Below are positions 1 through 7,559 of a DNA stretch of 28,379 nucleotides, piece after piece. Made by a program: the position numbers and the translations under genes. Source of the DNA: Actinomycetes bacterium (GTDB taxonomy: Bacteria > Actinomycetota > Actinomycetes > Prado026). Position 1 is the stretch's first letter. Each line of letters opens with the position of its first letter. The notes under the pieces were generated by a model. The model made no database searches. It was not told the DNA's origin and saw only the letters and a list, made by a program, of their open reading frames with translations. Where the stretch lies: contig JALOLN010000006.1 in NCBI GenBank assembly GCA_025455945.1, forward strand, positions 1 through 28,379, read 5' to 3'.

Positions 1-600
1 ACCGTCGCGCTGGCCCGGCTGGCCGGCCGCGGTGCGACCGGCCTGCGGCTGCTCCTCCCGGCTGCAGGTGACCCGGTCGGCCTGCCCGGGCCCGGGCCCT
101 TCGCGACCAGGGCCCTGGCCCTCGGTGCCGGGGTCCTCGTGGAGGGTGCTGGTCCGTCGGTCGGCCTGCTGCCGGAGGAGCACCCCGGTCTGGTGCGCTG
201 GCAGGGGGGTCCGGTCCCGGGGACGCCGGCGGCGGACTGGGCTCCGTCCCTCGCCGAGGCCGACCGCGACCTCGCCGTCGCCGTCCGCGAGGCCACTGAC
301 GTGCTGGACCGGCTGGACGTCGGCCGTCTCGACCCCGAGCAGGTCCCGGTGCTCACGGCCGTGCGCGACGGACGGCTGGACGCCGAGGGCCTAGCCCCCG
401 GCTACCCGCCGCGGGCGCACCAGGTGCTGGCCCGAGCCCACCGCCTCGCCGTCCTCGTGGACCTCGCCCGGACGAGCGACGCGGCGGCGGTCACGGCGCG
501 GGAGGCTGCCGCCCGGCGGGCCGCACTGGCACCGCTGGAGCGGGCCGCCCGCCGGGCGCAGGCCGCGGCCTGCAACGCCGTCCTCGAGCCGCCCCGGTAG
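1..600 (+). CDS. Hypothetical protein, C-terminal part (5' end outside window)
   Basis: The frame is open without a stop from base 1 to the TAG at 598-600, so the gene starts upstream of the window and about 199 residues are visible. An internal GTG/ATG start is not needed. The visible part is rich in Ala, Arg, Leu and Pro. Its C-terminal third (about residues 135-195 of the visible part) looks like amphipathic helices rich in Ala and Arg. I see no catalytic motif, membrane segment or known domain. It lies 13 nt upstream of serB on the same strand, but serB appears to have its own -10 box over this stop codon. I do not recognise the family. Confidence 0.7.
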   Translation, partial: TVALARLAGRGATGLRLLLPAAGDPVGLPGPGPFATRALALGAGVLVEGAGPSVGLLPEEHPGLVRWQGGPVPGTPAADWAPSLAEADRDLAVAVREATDVLDRLDVGRLDPEQVPVLTAVRDGRLDAEGLAPGYPPRAHQVLARAHRLAVLVDLARTSDAAAVTAREAAARRAALAPLERAARRAQAAACNAVLEPPR

Positions 601-603
601 CGT
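598..603 (+). promoter_or_regulatory. Candidate -10 box of serB
   Basis: TAGCGT fits the actinobacterial TANNNT -10 consensus and overlaps the TAG stop of the preceding gene. The ATG of serB follows 10 nt later with no Shine-Dalgarno sequence, which suggests a transcript with a leader of only a few bases. No clear -35 box is visible. Confidence 0.45.
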
Positions 604-613
604 CGTCTCCGCG

Positions 614-1855
614 ATGACCGACTACCCCAGCACGCTGCTCGTCACGCTGACCGGACTGGACCGCCCCGGCGTCACGTCGACGCTGTTCGACGCCCTCGCG
701 GGGCACGACGTCGTCGTCCTGGACATCGAGCAGGTGGTGGTCCGAGGCACCCTGGTCCTCGGGGTGCTCCTGGGCGGACCCGGTGCCGCCGGCGCGACGC
801 CGACGGCCCGCACGGTCGCGGAGTCCCTGGGGATGGCCGTGGCCGTCAGCCCGGGGGCCGCCGAGGTCGACCCGCGGCGCCGGGGCCGGGCGCACGTGAC
901 GCTGCTCGGCCACCCGCTGCGGCCGGCGGCGGTGTCCGCGATTGCCGGCAGGGTGGCCGAGGCGGGCGGCAACATCGACCGGATCGTCCGGCTGGCCCAC
1001 TACCCGGTCACCTGCATCGAGCTCGAGGTCTCCGGGGCCGAGCCGGCCGTGCTGCGCCGCGTGCTGGCGACGGAGGCGGCCGCCCAGCGGGTGGACGTGG
1101 CCGTCCAGCGCTCGGGGCTGGCCCGCCGCGCGAAGCGGCTCGTGGTCATGGACGTCGACTCCACGCTGATCCAGGACGAGGTCATCGAGCTGCTGGCGGC
1201 GCACGCCGGGTGCCTGGACGAGGTGGCCGCGATCACTGCCGCGGCGATGCGCGGCGAGCTGGACTTCGAGGCGTCGCTGCGGGCCCGCGTCGCGCTGCTG
1301 GCCGGCCTGCCCGAGCGCGTGCTCGCGACCGTCTGGTCGGAGGTCCGGCTCACGCCGGGCGCGCGGACCCTGGTCCGCACGCTCAAGCGGCTCGGCTTCC
1401 AGGTGGGCATCGTCAGCGGTGGCTTCACCCAGGTCACCGACCGGCTCGCCGCCGAGCTCGGCCTCGACCACAGCGCCGCCAACACCCTCGAGGTGGTCGA
1501 CGGCCGGCTCACCGGCCGGCTCGTCGGCCCGGTGGTGGACCGCGCCGGCAAGGCCGCGGCGCTGGAGCGGTTCGCCGCCGCGGCCGGCGTCCCCGTCTCG
1601 CAGACCGTCGCGGTCGGGGACGGCGCCAACGACCTGGACATGCTGGCCCGCGCCGGCCTCGGGGTGGCCTTCAACGCCAAGCCGCTGGTGCGGGAGGCCG
1701 CCGACGCCGCCGTCTCCGTGCCGTTCCTCGACACGGTCCTGTACCTGCTCGGGATCAGCCGCGAGGAGGTCGAGGAGGCCGACGCTGAGGCCGGGCTGGT
1801 CACCCGCTCCCCCGACGTCCCGCTCCCCCTCCACCCCGCCCCCCCACCTCGTTGA
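614..1855 (+). CDS. serB: Phosphoserine phosphatase SerB with N-terminal ACT region
   Basis: SerB hydrolyses O-phospho-L-serine to L-serine and phosphate, the last step of serine synthesis. The 413-residue protein has an ACT-type regulatory region over roughly residues 1-165, beginning with a strand followed by the ACT-like GLDRPGVT turn. A HAD phosphatase domain covers about 175-390. HAD motif I is DVDST at 180-184 with nucleophile D180 and acid/base D182. Motif II is the Ser of IVSGG at S268. The Mg-binding motif is GDGANDLDML from 335, with D336 and D340. The tail after 390 is Pro-rich. Length and layout match actinobacterial SerB (SerB2-like). No Shine-Dalgarno precedes the ATG. The TGA stop lies inside the left arm of an inverted repeat. 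Confidence 0.95.
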   Translation: MTDYPSTLLVTLTGLDRPGVTSTLFDALAGHDVVVLDIEQVVVRGTLVLGVLLGGPGAAGATPTARTVAESLGMAVAVSPGAAEVDPRRRGRAHVTLLGHPLRPAAVSAIAGRVAEAGGNIDRIVRLAHYPVTCIELEVSGAEPAVLRRVLATEAAAQRVDVAVQRSGLARRAKRLVVMDVDSTLIQDEVIELLAAHAGCLDEVAAITAAAMRGELDFEASLRARVALLAGLPERVLATVWSEVRLTPGARTLVRTLKRLGFQVGIVSGGFTQVTDRLAAELGLDHSAANTLEVVDGRLTGRLVGPVVDRAGKAAALERFAAAAGVPVSQTVAVGDGANDLDMLARAGLGVAFNAKPLVREAADAAVSVPFLDTVLYLLGISREEVEEADAEAGLVTRSPDVPLPLHPAPPPR

Positions 1856-1912
1856 TCATCGTCCACGCGGGGCCATGGCGCGCGCTTGGGCCCGGTTGGC
1901 CGATGATCAACG
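1850..1912. repeat. 12-bp perfect inverted repeat between convergent serB and sixA
   Basis: The arms CGTTGATCATCG (1850-1861) and CGATGATCAACG (1901-1912) are perfect reverse complements, separated by 39 nt. The left arm contains the serB stop codon. The spacer can form a further short GGGCC/GGCCC stem. The site between converging genes fits a bidirectional terminator, but there is no U-tract. The TGATCA core in both arms also resembles a dispersed intergenic repeat. Its role is inferred. Confidence 0.6.
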
Positions 1913-1943
1913 GGGGCTGGGAGGGGCTGGGGGGCTGGGGCGG

Positions 1944-2450
1944 CTACCCGCGGGGGACGACGAAGTCGACGAGGCGGGCCTTGCCCGGACCGAGGTCGGG
2001 CCACTTGCAGTCGACGGTGAGCACGGCCAGCCCCGAGGTGGGGTACTTCGTCTCGGCCAGCAGCCGGCCCTCGTCGTCACCGGGGCCGGTGAGGGCGAGC
2101 ACCAGCTCCTGCACGCCGGGGTTGTGCCCGACCAGCAGCACGCACTCGGTGGCCTTGGGCACCCCCGTGAGCACCTCGAGCAGGTCGCGCACCGTCGCGT
2201 CGTAGACCCGGTCGTCGAGGCTGACCGTGGGGTCCCCCGACAGCTCCGCGGCCGCCACCTCCCAGGTCTGCACCGTGCGCCGGGCCGTGGAAACCACGGC
2301 CAGGTCCGGCGTGCCGACGTGCTCGGCGACCCAGCGCCCGGCGGCGGCGGCGTCCCGCTTGCCCCGCCGGCCGAGCGGCCGGTCCTGGTCGGGGACGCCG
2401 ATCGGCCAGTCGGACTTGGCGTGCCGCAGCACCACCAGCTTCCGGTTCAT
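1944..2450 (-). CDS. SixA-type histidine phosphatase
   Basis: This 168-residue protein belongs to the histidine phosphatase (phosphoglycerate mutase-like) superfamily, SixA group. The catalytic motif LRHAKSDW starts at residue 8, with nucleophile H10 in an RHA rather than RHG context, as usual for SixA. The second conserved histidine is in VGHNPG near residue 108. SixA in E. coli dephosphorylates a phosphohistidine carrier; the substrate here is unknown. The ATG overlaps the TGA of the upstream channel gene (ATGA), so translation is probably coupled. It is the last gene of the fabG-fabI-channel-sixA run. Actinobacterial homologues are usually annotated only as histidine phosphatase family. 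Confidence 0.88.
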   Translation of the reverse strand: MNRKLVVLRHAKSDWPIGVPDQDRPLGRRGKRDAAAAGRWVAEHVGTPDLAVVSTARRTVQTWEVAAAELSGDPTVSLDDRVYDATVRDLLEVLTGVPKATECVLLVGHNPGVQELVLALTGPGDDEGRLLAETKYPTSGLAVLTVDCKWPDLGPGKARLVDFVVPRG

Positions 2451-3463
2451 CGCGCCGCACCCCCCGCCGCGTGCAGCTCCCGCAGCTGCGGGCCGGTGCC
2501 GAAGACGATGACGACGTCACCCGGCGCCACCACCTGGGCGGCGTCCGGGTCGGTCTCGAACGTCCCATCCGCTCGTCGCAGGGCGAGCAGCTGCGCACCG
2601 CCCAGCAGCCGGGTCCGGGCCTCCCGCACGGTGAGCCCCGCCAGGCCGGATCCGTCCCGGACCGTCAGCTCCTCCAACCTGAACTCCACCTCACTGTCCC
2701 TCATGGCCACCTCGAGGAAGTCCACCACGTGCGGCTGCAGCGCGAACGCCGCGATCCGGTCCCCGCCGATGCGCTGCGGGTTCACCACGCGGTCGGCGCC
2801 CGCCCGCTCGAGCAGCAGCGTCGCGTCGTCGGTCCGGGAGCGGGCGATGATCGTCAGCTCCGGGGCGAGGACCCGGGCGCTCATCACCACGTACACGGAC
2901 CCGGCGTCGCTCTCCAGCGTCACGACGAGCACCCGCGCGCGGTCGATGCCGGCCCGGTGCAGCACCTCGTCGCTGGCCGCGTCGCCGACGATGTGCGGGT
3001 ACGGGCAGTCGGACAGCCGCTCGGCGCTCATGTCGACGACGACGACCGGCTGGCCCGACTTGTGCATCTGGTGGGACGTCGCCCGGCCGACCCGGCCCCA
3101 CCCGCAGACGATGGTGTGGCCGGACAGCCGGCTGATGTCGCGTTCCATCCGCCTGCTCCCCCAGAGGTTGGCCAGGTGTCCCTCGACGAGGGTCTCCAGC
3201 AGCGTGGTCAGGGTGTAGAGGATGGCGCCGATCCCCAGCAGGGCGTAGGCCATCGTGAACAGCTTCTCGGCCGGCCCGAACGGGACCACCTCGCGGAACC
3301 CGATCGTCGTCACCGTCGTCACGGCCTGGTAGGCCGCGTCCAGCAGGGGTAACCCGAGGGCGAGGTAGCCGATGGTGCCGACGGTCAGGACGAGGGCGAC
3401 CAGCGCCAGCCCGCGGTACAGCCGTTGCCAGGCGTCGCCGGCGGACCTGTCGCTCGGTGCCAC
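2447..3463 (-). CDS. Two-TM potassium channel with RCK/TrkA domains
   Basis: The 338-residue protein has the layout of a prokaryotic RCK-gated K+ channel. TM1 spans about residues 17-38. The pore loop carries the selectivity filter TTIGF at 52-56, followed by REV. TM2 spans about 68-88. An RCK/TrkA-N Rossmann domain begins near 105 with GWGRVG, and a TrkA-C domain covers roughly 250-335. The cytoplasmic RCK domains of the family bind nucleotides or ions and gate the pore. I chose the GTG at 3463, 29 nt after the fabI stop, because it is the only in-frame start before TM1; no Shine-Dalgarno is visible, so the start is less certain than the gene. The open frame extends further upstream only as a shadow of fabI. 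Confidence 0.88.
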   Translation of the reverse strand: MAPSDRSAGDAWQRLYRGLALVALVLTVGTIGYLALGLPLLDAAYQAVTTVTTIGFREVVPFGPAEKLFTMAYALLGIGAILYTLTTLLETLVEGHLANLWGSRRMERDISRLSGHTIVCGWGRVGRATSHQMHKSGQPVVVVDMSAERLSDCPYPHIVGDAASDEVLHRAGIDRARVLVVTLESDAGSVYVVMSARVLAPELTIIARSRTDDATLLLERAGADRVVNPQRIGGDRIAAFALQPHVVDFLEVAMRDSEVEFRLEELTVRDGSGLAGLTVREARTRLLGGAQLLALRRADGTFETDPDAAQVVAPGDVVIVFGTGPQLRELHAAGGAAR

Positions 3464-3492
3464 GGCGACATCATGCCAACCCGGGGGTCGGC

Positions 3493-4260
3493 TCAGGCAC
3501 CGATCGCGTGGACGCCCCCGTCGACGTGGACGATCTCCCCCGTCGTCCGGGGGAACCAGTCCGACAGCAGCGCCACGCAGGCCCGAGCCGCCGGCTCCGG
3601 GTCGGACAGGTCCCAGCCCAGCGGGGCGCGGGCCTCCCAGACGCCCCGGAAGTCCTCGAACCCCGGGATCGACTTCGCCGCCATGGTCTTGACCGGCCCG
3701 GCGGCGACCAGGTTCACCCGCACGCCCCGCGGGCCGAGGTCGCGGGCCAGGTACCGGGCGGTGGACTCCAGCGCCGCCTTGGCCACCCCCATCCAGTCGT
3801 ACTTGGGCCAGGCGACGGCCGCGTCGAAGTCCAGCCCCACCACGGCGCCGCCGGCAGGCATGAGCGGCAGGGCCGCGACCGTGAGCGCCTTCAGCGAGAA
3901 CGCGGAGACGTGCAGGGCCGTGGCGACGTCGGGCCAGGCGGTGTGCAGGAAGTTCCCGCCCAGCGCCGCCTCTGGGGCGAAGCCGATCGAGTGCAGGACG
4001 CCGTCCAGTCCGTCGACGTGCTCGCGCACCCGGTCGGCCAGTGCGGCGAGGTCGTCGTCGCTGGTGACGTCGAGCTCGACGACCGGCGCGGCGGCGGGCA
4101 GCCGGCCCGCGATCCGGCGGGTGAGGCTCAGCACCCGCCCGTAGGAGGTGAGGACGACGGTGGCGCCCTCCTCCTGGGCCAGCCGCGCGACGTGGAAGGC
4201 GATCGAGGCGTCCGTGAGGACGCCGGTCACCAGCAGCCGCTTGCCGTCGAGGATCCCCAT
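3493..4260 (-). CDS. fabI: Enoyl-[acyl-carrier-protein] reductase FabI (InhA-like)
   Basis: FabI reduces trans-2-enoyl-ACP with NADH in the last step of each FAS II elongation cycle. The 255-residue protein begins MGILDGKRLLVTG, close to mycobacterial InhA. It has the divergent SDR nucleotide-binding pattern of enoyl reductases (TGVLTDASIAFHVA at 12-25) instead of TGxxxGIG. The SIGF segment is at 91-94. The catalytic pair is Y154 and K161 (Y-x6-K spacing, typical of FabI/InhA). The ATG overlaps the fabG TGA as ATGA, reproducing the fabG-inhA gene pair of actinobacteria. InhA is the target of isoniazid and triclosan; sensitivity cannot be read from this sequence. Confidence 0.95.
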   Translation of the reverse strand: MGILDGKRLLVTGVLTDASIAFHVARLAQEEGATVVLTSYGRVLSLTRRIAGRLPAAAPVVELDVTSDDDLAALADRVREHVDGLDGVLHSIGFAPEAALGGNFLHTAWPDVATALHVSAFSLKALTVAALPLMPAGGAVVGLDFDAAVAWPKYDWMGVAKAALESTARYLARDLGPRGVRVNLVAAGPVKTMAAKSIPGFEDFRGVWEARAPLGWDLSDPEPAARACVALLSDWFPRTTGEIVHVDGGVHAIGA

Positions 4261-4964
4261 CAGTGCCCCATCCCCAGTCCGCCGTCCACCGGGACGACCG
4301 CCCCGGTGACGTAGCCGGCCGCGTCGCTGGCGAGGAAGCGGACGACCGCGGCCACCTCCTCCGCCGTCGCGTACCGGCCGAGCGGCACCGCCGCGAGGAT
4401 CTCCGCCCGGCGGTCCTCCCCCAGTGCACGGGTCATGTCGGTGTCGACGAACCCGGGCGCGACGACGTTCGCCGTGATCGCGCGCGACCCCAGCTCCCGG
4501 GCCAGGGAGCGGGCCAGGCCCACCAGCCCCGCCTTGGACGCCGCGTAGTTGGCCTGGCCGGCCGAGCCCAGCAGGCCCACGACGCTGGACACGAACACCA
4601 GCCGACCCCACCGGGCCCGCAGCATCCCGCGGGTGGCCCGCTTCGCGACCCGGTAGGCGCCGGCGAGGTTCGTGTCCACCACGGCCGAGAAGTCGTCGTC
4701 GGACATCCGCAGCAGCAGGGTGTCCCGGGTGATGCCCGCGTTGGCGACGAGCACCTCCACCGGGCCGTGCGCCGCCTCGACGGCGGCGAAGGCGGCGTCG
4801 ACCTGAGCGGGGTCGGTGACGTCGCAGGGGACGGCGAGCAGCCCGTCCGGACCGGTCCCGCTCCTCGACGTCACGGCCACCCGGTGCCCGTCCGCGGCGA
4901 ACGCCTCGGCCACGGCCCGGCCGATGCCCCGACTGCCACCCGTGACCAGGACCGACCGGCCCAC
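4260..4964 (-). CDS. fabG: 3-oxoacyl-[acyl-carrier-protein] reductase FabG
   Basis: FabG reduces 3-oxoacyl-ACP with NADPH in fatty acid elongation. This is a classical short-chain dehydrogenase of 234 residues. The NADP-binding motif GGSRGIG begins at residue 9, the NAG motif is near 75-77, and the catalytic set is N99, S127, Y140 and K144 within SSVVG and NYAASK. The C-terminal GGLGMGH is typical. The open frame continues far upstream, but GTG at 4964 has a strong GGAGG six bases before it on the minus strand and gives the expected length. A TAGCGT -10 box lies at 5005-5010. It is the first gene of the cluster and is coupled to fabI by ATGA. Confidence 0.93.
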   Translation of the reverse strand: MGRSVLVTGGSRGIGRAVAEAFAADGHRVAVTSRSGTGPDGLLAVPCDVTDPAQVDAAFAAVEAAHGPVEVLVANAGITRDTLLLRMSDDDFSAVVDTNLAGAYRVAKRATRGMLRARWGRLVFVSSVVGLLGSAGQANYAASKAGLVGLARSLARELGSRAITANVVAPGFVDTDMTRALGEDRRAEILAAVPLGRYATAEEVAAVVRFLASDAAGYVTGAVVPVDGGLGMGH

Positions 4965-5004
4965 CGTCGACCTCCCGACGCGGACGCCGTGCCCGCCCGG
5001 CGCG

Positions 5005-5010
5005 ACGCTA
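5005..5010 (-). promoter_or_regulatory. Candidate -10 box for fabG-fabI-channel-sixA
   Basis: On the minus strand TAGCGT fits TANNNT and lies 40 nt upstream of the fabG GTG, leaving room for a leader with the GGAGG ribosome site. No good -35 box is seen. Confidence 0.45.
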
Positions 5011-5067
5011 ACGGCTACTGGCGGGTACGCCGAGCATGCGGGCGAGCCACGGCGCGGCCCGATCTCG

Positions 5068-5073
5068 TAGGGT
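5068..5073 (+). promoter_or_regulatory. Candidate leaderless promoter of the quinone oxidoreductase
   Basis: TAGGGT ends six bases before the GTG start at 5080, which places the predicted first transcribed base at or next to the start codon. No ribosome site is present. This is the spacing known for leaderless actinobacterial mRNAs. Confidence 0.6.
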
Positions 5074-5079
5074 GCGACG

Positions 5080-6042
5080 GTGCGCGCCATCCAGATCACC
5101 GAGTTCGGCGGCCCCGAGGTCCTGCGGCTGGTGGACCTCCCCGACCCGCAGCCCCACGACGGGCTGGCGCTCGTCACGGTGGACAGCGCGGGGGTGAACT
5201 ACGCCGACACCCACCAGACCGAGGACTCCTACCTGGCGCGCCAGACGCTGCCGATGGTGCCCGGCGCGGAGGTGGTGGGTCGCACCGAGGACGGTCGGCG
5301 GGTCCTCGCCGTGCCGGCTACCGGCGGCTACGCGGAGCGGACCCTGGCCCATCCCGGCTCCACGTTCGACCTGCCGGACGACGTGGACGACGCCGCGGCG
5401 CTGGCCATGCTCGTCCAGGGGGCCACCGCCTGGCACCTGCTGCGCACCTGTGCCCACCTGCAGCCGGGGGAGTCGGTCGTGGTGCACGCCGGGGCGGGCG
5501 GGGTGGGCACGCTCGCCGTCCAGCTGGCCCGGCTGTGGGGGGCCGGCCGCGTCATTGCCACGGCGTCCACGCCGGAGAAGCAGGCCCTGGCCCGGGAGCT
5601 CGGCGCGGACGAGGCGGTCAGCCCGGAGCCCGACGGGCTGCGGGCCCGGCTGCGGGCGGCCAACGGCGGGCGCCCGGTGGACGTCGTCCTGGAGATGACC
5701 GGCGGGCCGGTGTTCGACGAGAGCCTGCGCTGCCTGGCCCCCTTCGGCCGGCTGGTGACGTTCGGCATGGCGTCGCGGCTGGCTCCGGAGCCGGTGCCGG
5801 CGGGGCAGCTGATGGCCCGCTCGCAGGCGGTCATCGGGTTCTGGCTCGCGCACTGCTTCACCCGCCCGGCCATGATGCGGTCCGCCCTCGACGACCTGTT
5901 CGGGCTGCTGCGCGAGGGCCGGCTGCGCACCGTCGTCGGGGGGCACTATCCGCTGGACCAGGCGCGGCGCGCGCACGAGGACCTGCGGTCCCGACGCACC
6001 GTCGGCAAGCTCGTCCTCGACGTCCGCGGGGGCGCGGCGTGA
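5080..6042 (+). CDS. Quinone oxidoreductase / zinc-independent MDR family dehydrogenase
   Basis: This 320-residue medium-chain dehydrogenase/reductase resembles NADPH:quinone oxidoreductases (Qor group). The N-terminal GroES-like domain starts MRAIQITEFGGPEVL, and the Rossmann domain contains HAGAGGVG (136-143). The cysteine-rich zinc lobe of alcohol dehydrogenases is absent, consistent with the quinone reductase branch. The substrate is unknown. The GTG start has no Shine-Dalgarno but sits six bases after a TAGGGT -10 box. The stop overlaps the tldD start as GTGA, which suggests co-transcription with tldD and tldE, although no functional link is obvious. It diverges from fabG. Confidence 0.9.
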   Translation: MRAIQITEFGGPEVLRLVDLPDPQPHDGLALVTVDSAGVNYADTHQTEDSYLARQTLPMVPGAEVVGRTEDGRRVLAVPATGGYAERTLAHPGSTFDLPDDVDDAAALAMLVQGATAWHLLRTCAHLQPGESVVVHAGAGGVGTLAVQLARLWGAGRVIATASTPEKQALARELGADEAVSPEPDGLRARLRAANGGRPVDVVLEMTGGPVFDESLRCLAPFGRLVTFGMASRLAPEPVPAGQLMARSQAVIGFWLAHCFTRPAMMRSALDDLFGLLREGRLRTVVGGHYPLDQARRAHEDLRSRRTVGKLVLDVRGGAA

Positions 6043-7559
6043 GTAGCGGGGACCGCGACGTCGACCCGGGGTTCCTCGCGCTGCCGCTGCGGCAGGTCGC
6101 TGACGCCGCCCTGTCCCGGGCCCGGGAGCTGGGCGCCGAGCACGCCGACGTGCGGGTGGAGCGGATCCGCACGCAGGTGGTCCGGCTGCGCGACGCGCGG
6201 CCGCAGGGGTCGATGGACGCCGAGGACCTCGGCTTCGGGGTCCGGGTCGTCCACGACGGCTCGTGGGGCTTCGCCTCCTCGCCGGTCCTCACCGCTGAGG
6301 AGGCGGTGCGCGTGACGGAGGAGGCGGTGGCCCTGGCCCGGTTGAGCCGACCGCTGTCCACCGAGCGCGTCGAGCTCGCGCCCGAGCCGGTGTACGCCGA
6401 CGTGACGTGGGTGTCGCCCTACGACAGCGACCCGATCGCGGTGCCGGAGGCCGAGAAGGCGGCGCTGCTCGCCGAATGGAGCCGCCGGCTGCTCGCTGCC
6501 GAGGGCGTCGACCACGTCGACGCCAGCGTGCACGCGGTGCGGGAGTGCACCTTCTACGCCGACCTCGCCGGGACCGTGACCACGCAGCAGCGGGTGCGGA
6601 TCGAGCCGGAGCTCACCGCGGTCGCGATCGACGCGACCACCGGGGCGTTCGACACCATGCGCACCCTGGCCCCGCCGACCGGCCGGGGGTGGGAGTACCT
6701 CCTCGGCGGCCACGGCTGGGACTGGGACGCCGAGCTCGCCGAGCTGCCCGAGCTGCTGCGGGAACGGCTGCGCGCGCCGTCGGTCGAGGCCGGGACGTAC
6801 GACCTGGTCATCGACCCGTCGAACCTGTGGCTGACCATCCACGAGTCGGTGGGGCACGCCACCGAGCTGGACCGGGCGCTGGGCTACGAGGCCAACTACG
6901 CGGGCATGTCCTTCGCCACCCCCGACCTGCTCGGCACCTTGCGCTACGGCTCCGCGCTGATGCACGTGACGGGCGACCGCACCACCCCGCACGGGCTGGC
7001 GACCGTCGGCTGGGACTCCGAGGGCGTCGCCGCCCAGCAGTGGGACATCGTGCGCGACGGCACGCTGGTCGGCTACCAGCTCGACCGCGCGATGGCCCGG
7101 CGGCAGGGGCTCGGCCGCTCCAACGGCTGCGCGTTCGCCGACTCGCCCGGGCACGTCGCGGTGCAACGGATGGCGAACGTGTCCCTGCAGCCGGCCGCGG
7201 ACGGCCCGTCGACGGCGGACCTCGTCGCCGGGGTCGACGACGGCCTGTACGTCGTCGGCGACAAGAGCTGGTCGATCGACATGCAGCGCTACAACTTCCA
7301 GTTCACCGCGCAGCGCTTCTACCGCATCCGCGGCGGGCGGCTGGCCGGGCAGGTCAAGGACGCCGCCTACCAGGCCACCACGACCGACTTCTGGGGGTCG
7401 CTCGCGGCGCTCGGGGGCCCGCAGACGTACGTGCTCGGCGGCGCCTTCAACTGCGGGAAGGCCCAGCCCGGGCAGGTGGCCTCGGTCAGCCACGGCTGCC
7501 CCAGCAGCCTCTTCCGCGGCGTCCGTGTCCTCAACACCGTGGCGGAGGCCGGCCGGTGA
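6039..7559 (+). CDS. tldD: TldD family metalloprotease subunit
   Basis: TldD and TldE (PmbA) form a heterodimeric metalloprotease that in E. coli degrades unfolded peptides and processes microcin B17 and CcdA; TldD holds the metal site. The 506-residue protein has the motif HESVGH at 268-273 (HExxxH). The likely cysteine ligand is C472 in FNCGKAQPGQ, near the C-terminal end of the domain. The start is GTG at 6039, overlapping the preceding TGA (GTGA). The stop overlaps the tldE GTG in the same way. The open frame extends far upstream only because of the GC-rich background. The native substrate in actinobacteria is not established. Confidence 0.93.
   Translation: MSSGDRDVDPGFLALPLRQVADAALSRARELGAEHADVRVERIRTQVVRLRDARPQGSMDAEDLGFGVRVVHDGSWGFASSPVLTAEEAVRVTEEAVALARLSRPLSTERVELAPEPVYADVTWVSPYDSDPIAVPEAEKAALLAEWSRRLLAAEGVDHVDASVHAVRECTFYADLAGTVTTQQRVRIEPELTAVAIDATTGAFDTMRTLAPPTGRGWEYLLGGHGWDWDAELAELPELLRERLRAPSVEAGTYDLVIDPSNLWLTIHESVGHATELDRALGYEANYAGMSFATPDLLGTLRYGSALMHVTGDRTTPHGLATVGWDSEGVAAQQWDIVRDGTLVGYQLDRAMARRQGLGRSNGCAFADSPGHVAVQRMANVSLQPAADGPSTADLVAGVDDGLYVVGDKSWSIDMQRYNFQFTAQRFYRIRGGRLAGQVKDAAYQATTTDFWGSLAALGGPQTYVLGGAFNCGKAQPGQVASVSHGCPSSLFRGVRVLNTVAEAGR

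Noticed and set aside
491..1834. A 447-codon minus-strand frame opposite serB
   Set aside because: It lies wholly over the hypothetical gene and serB, has a repetitive Gly/Arg/Asp/Gln composition and no motif; serB has all HAD motifs on the other strand.
4263..6038. Long upstream extension of the tldD frame
   Set aside because: The translation before 6039 is antisense to fabG or out of frame with the oxidoreductase, and shows no family similarity. The GTG at 6039 gives the correct TldD N-terminus.
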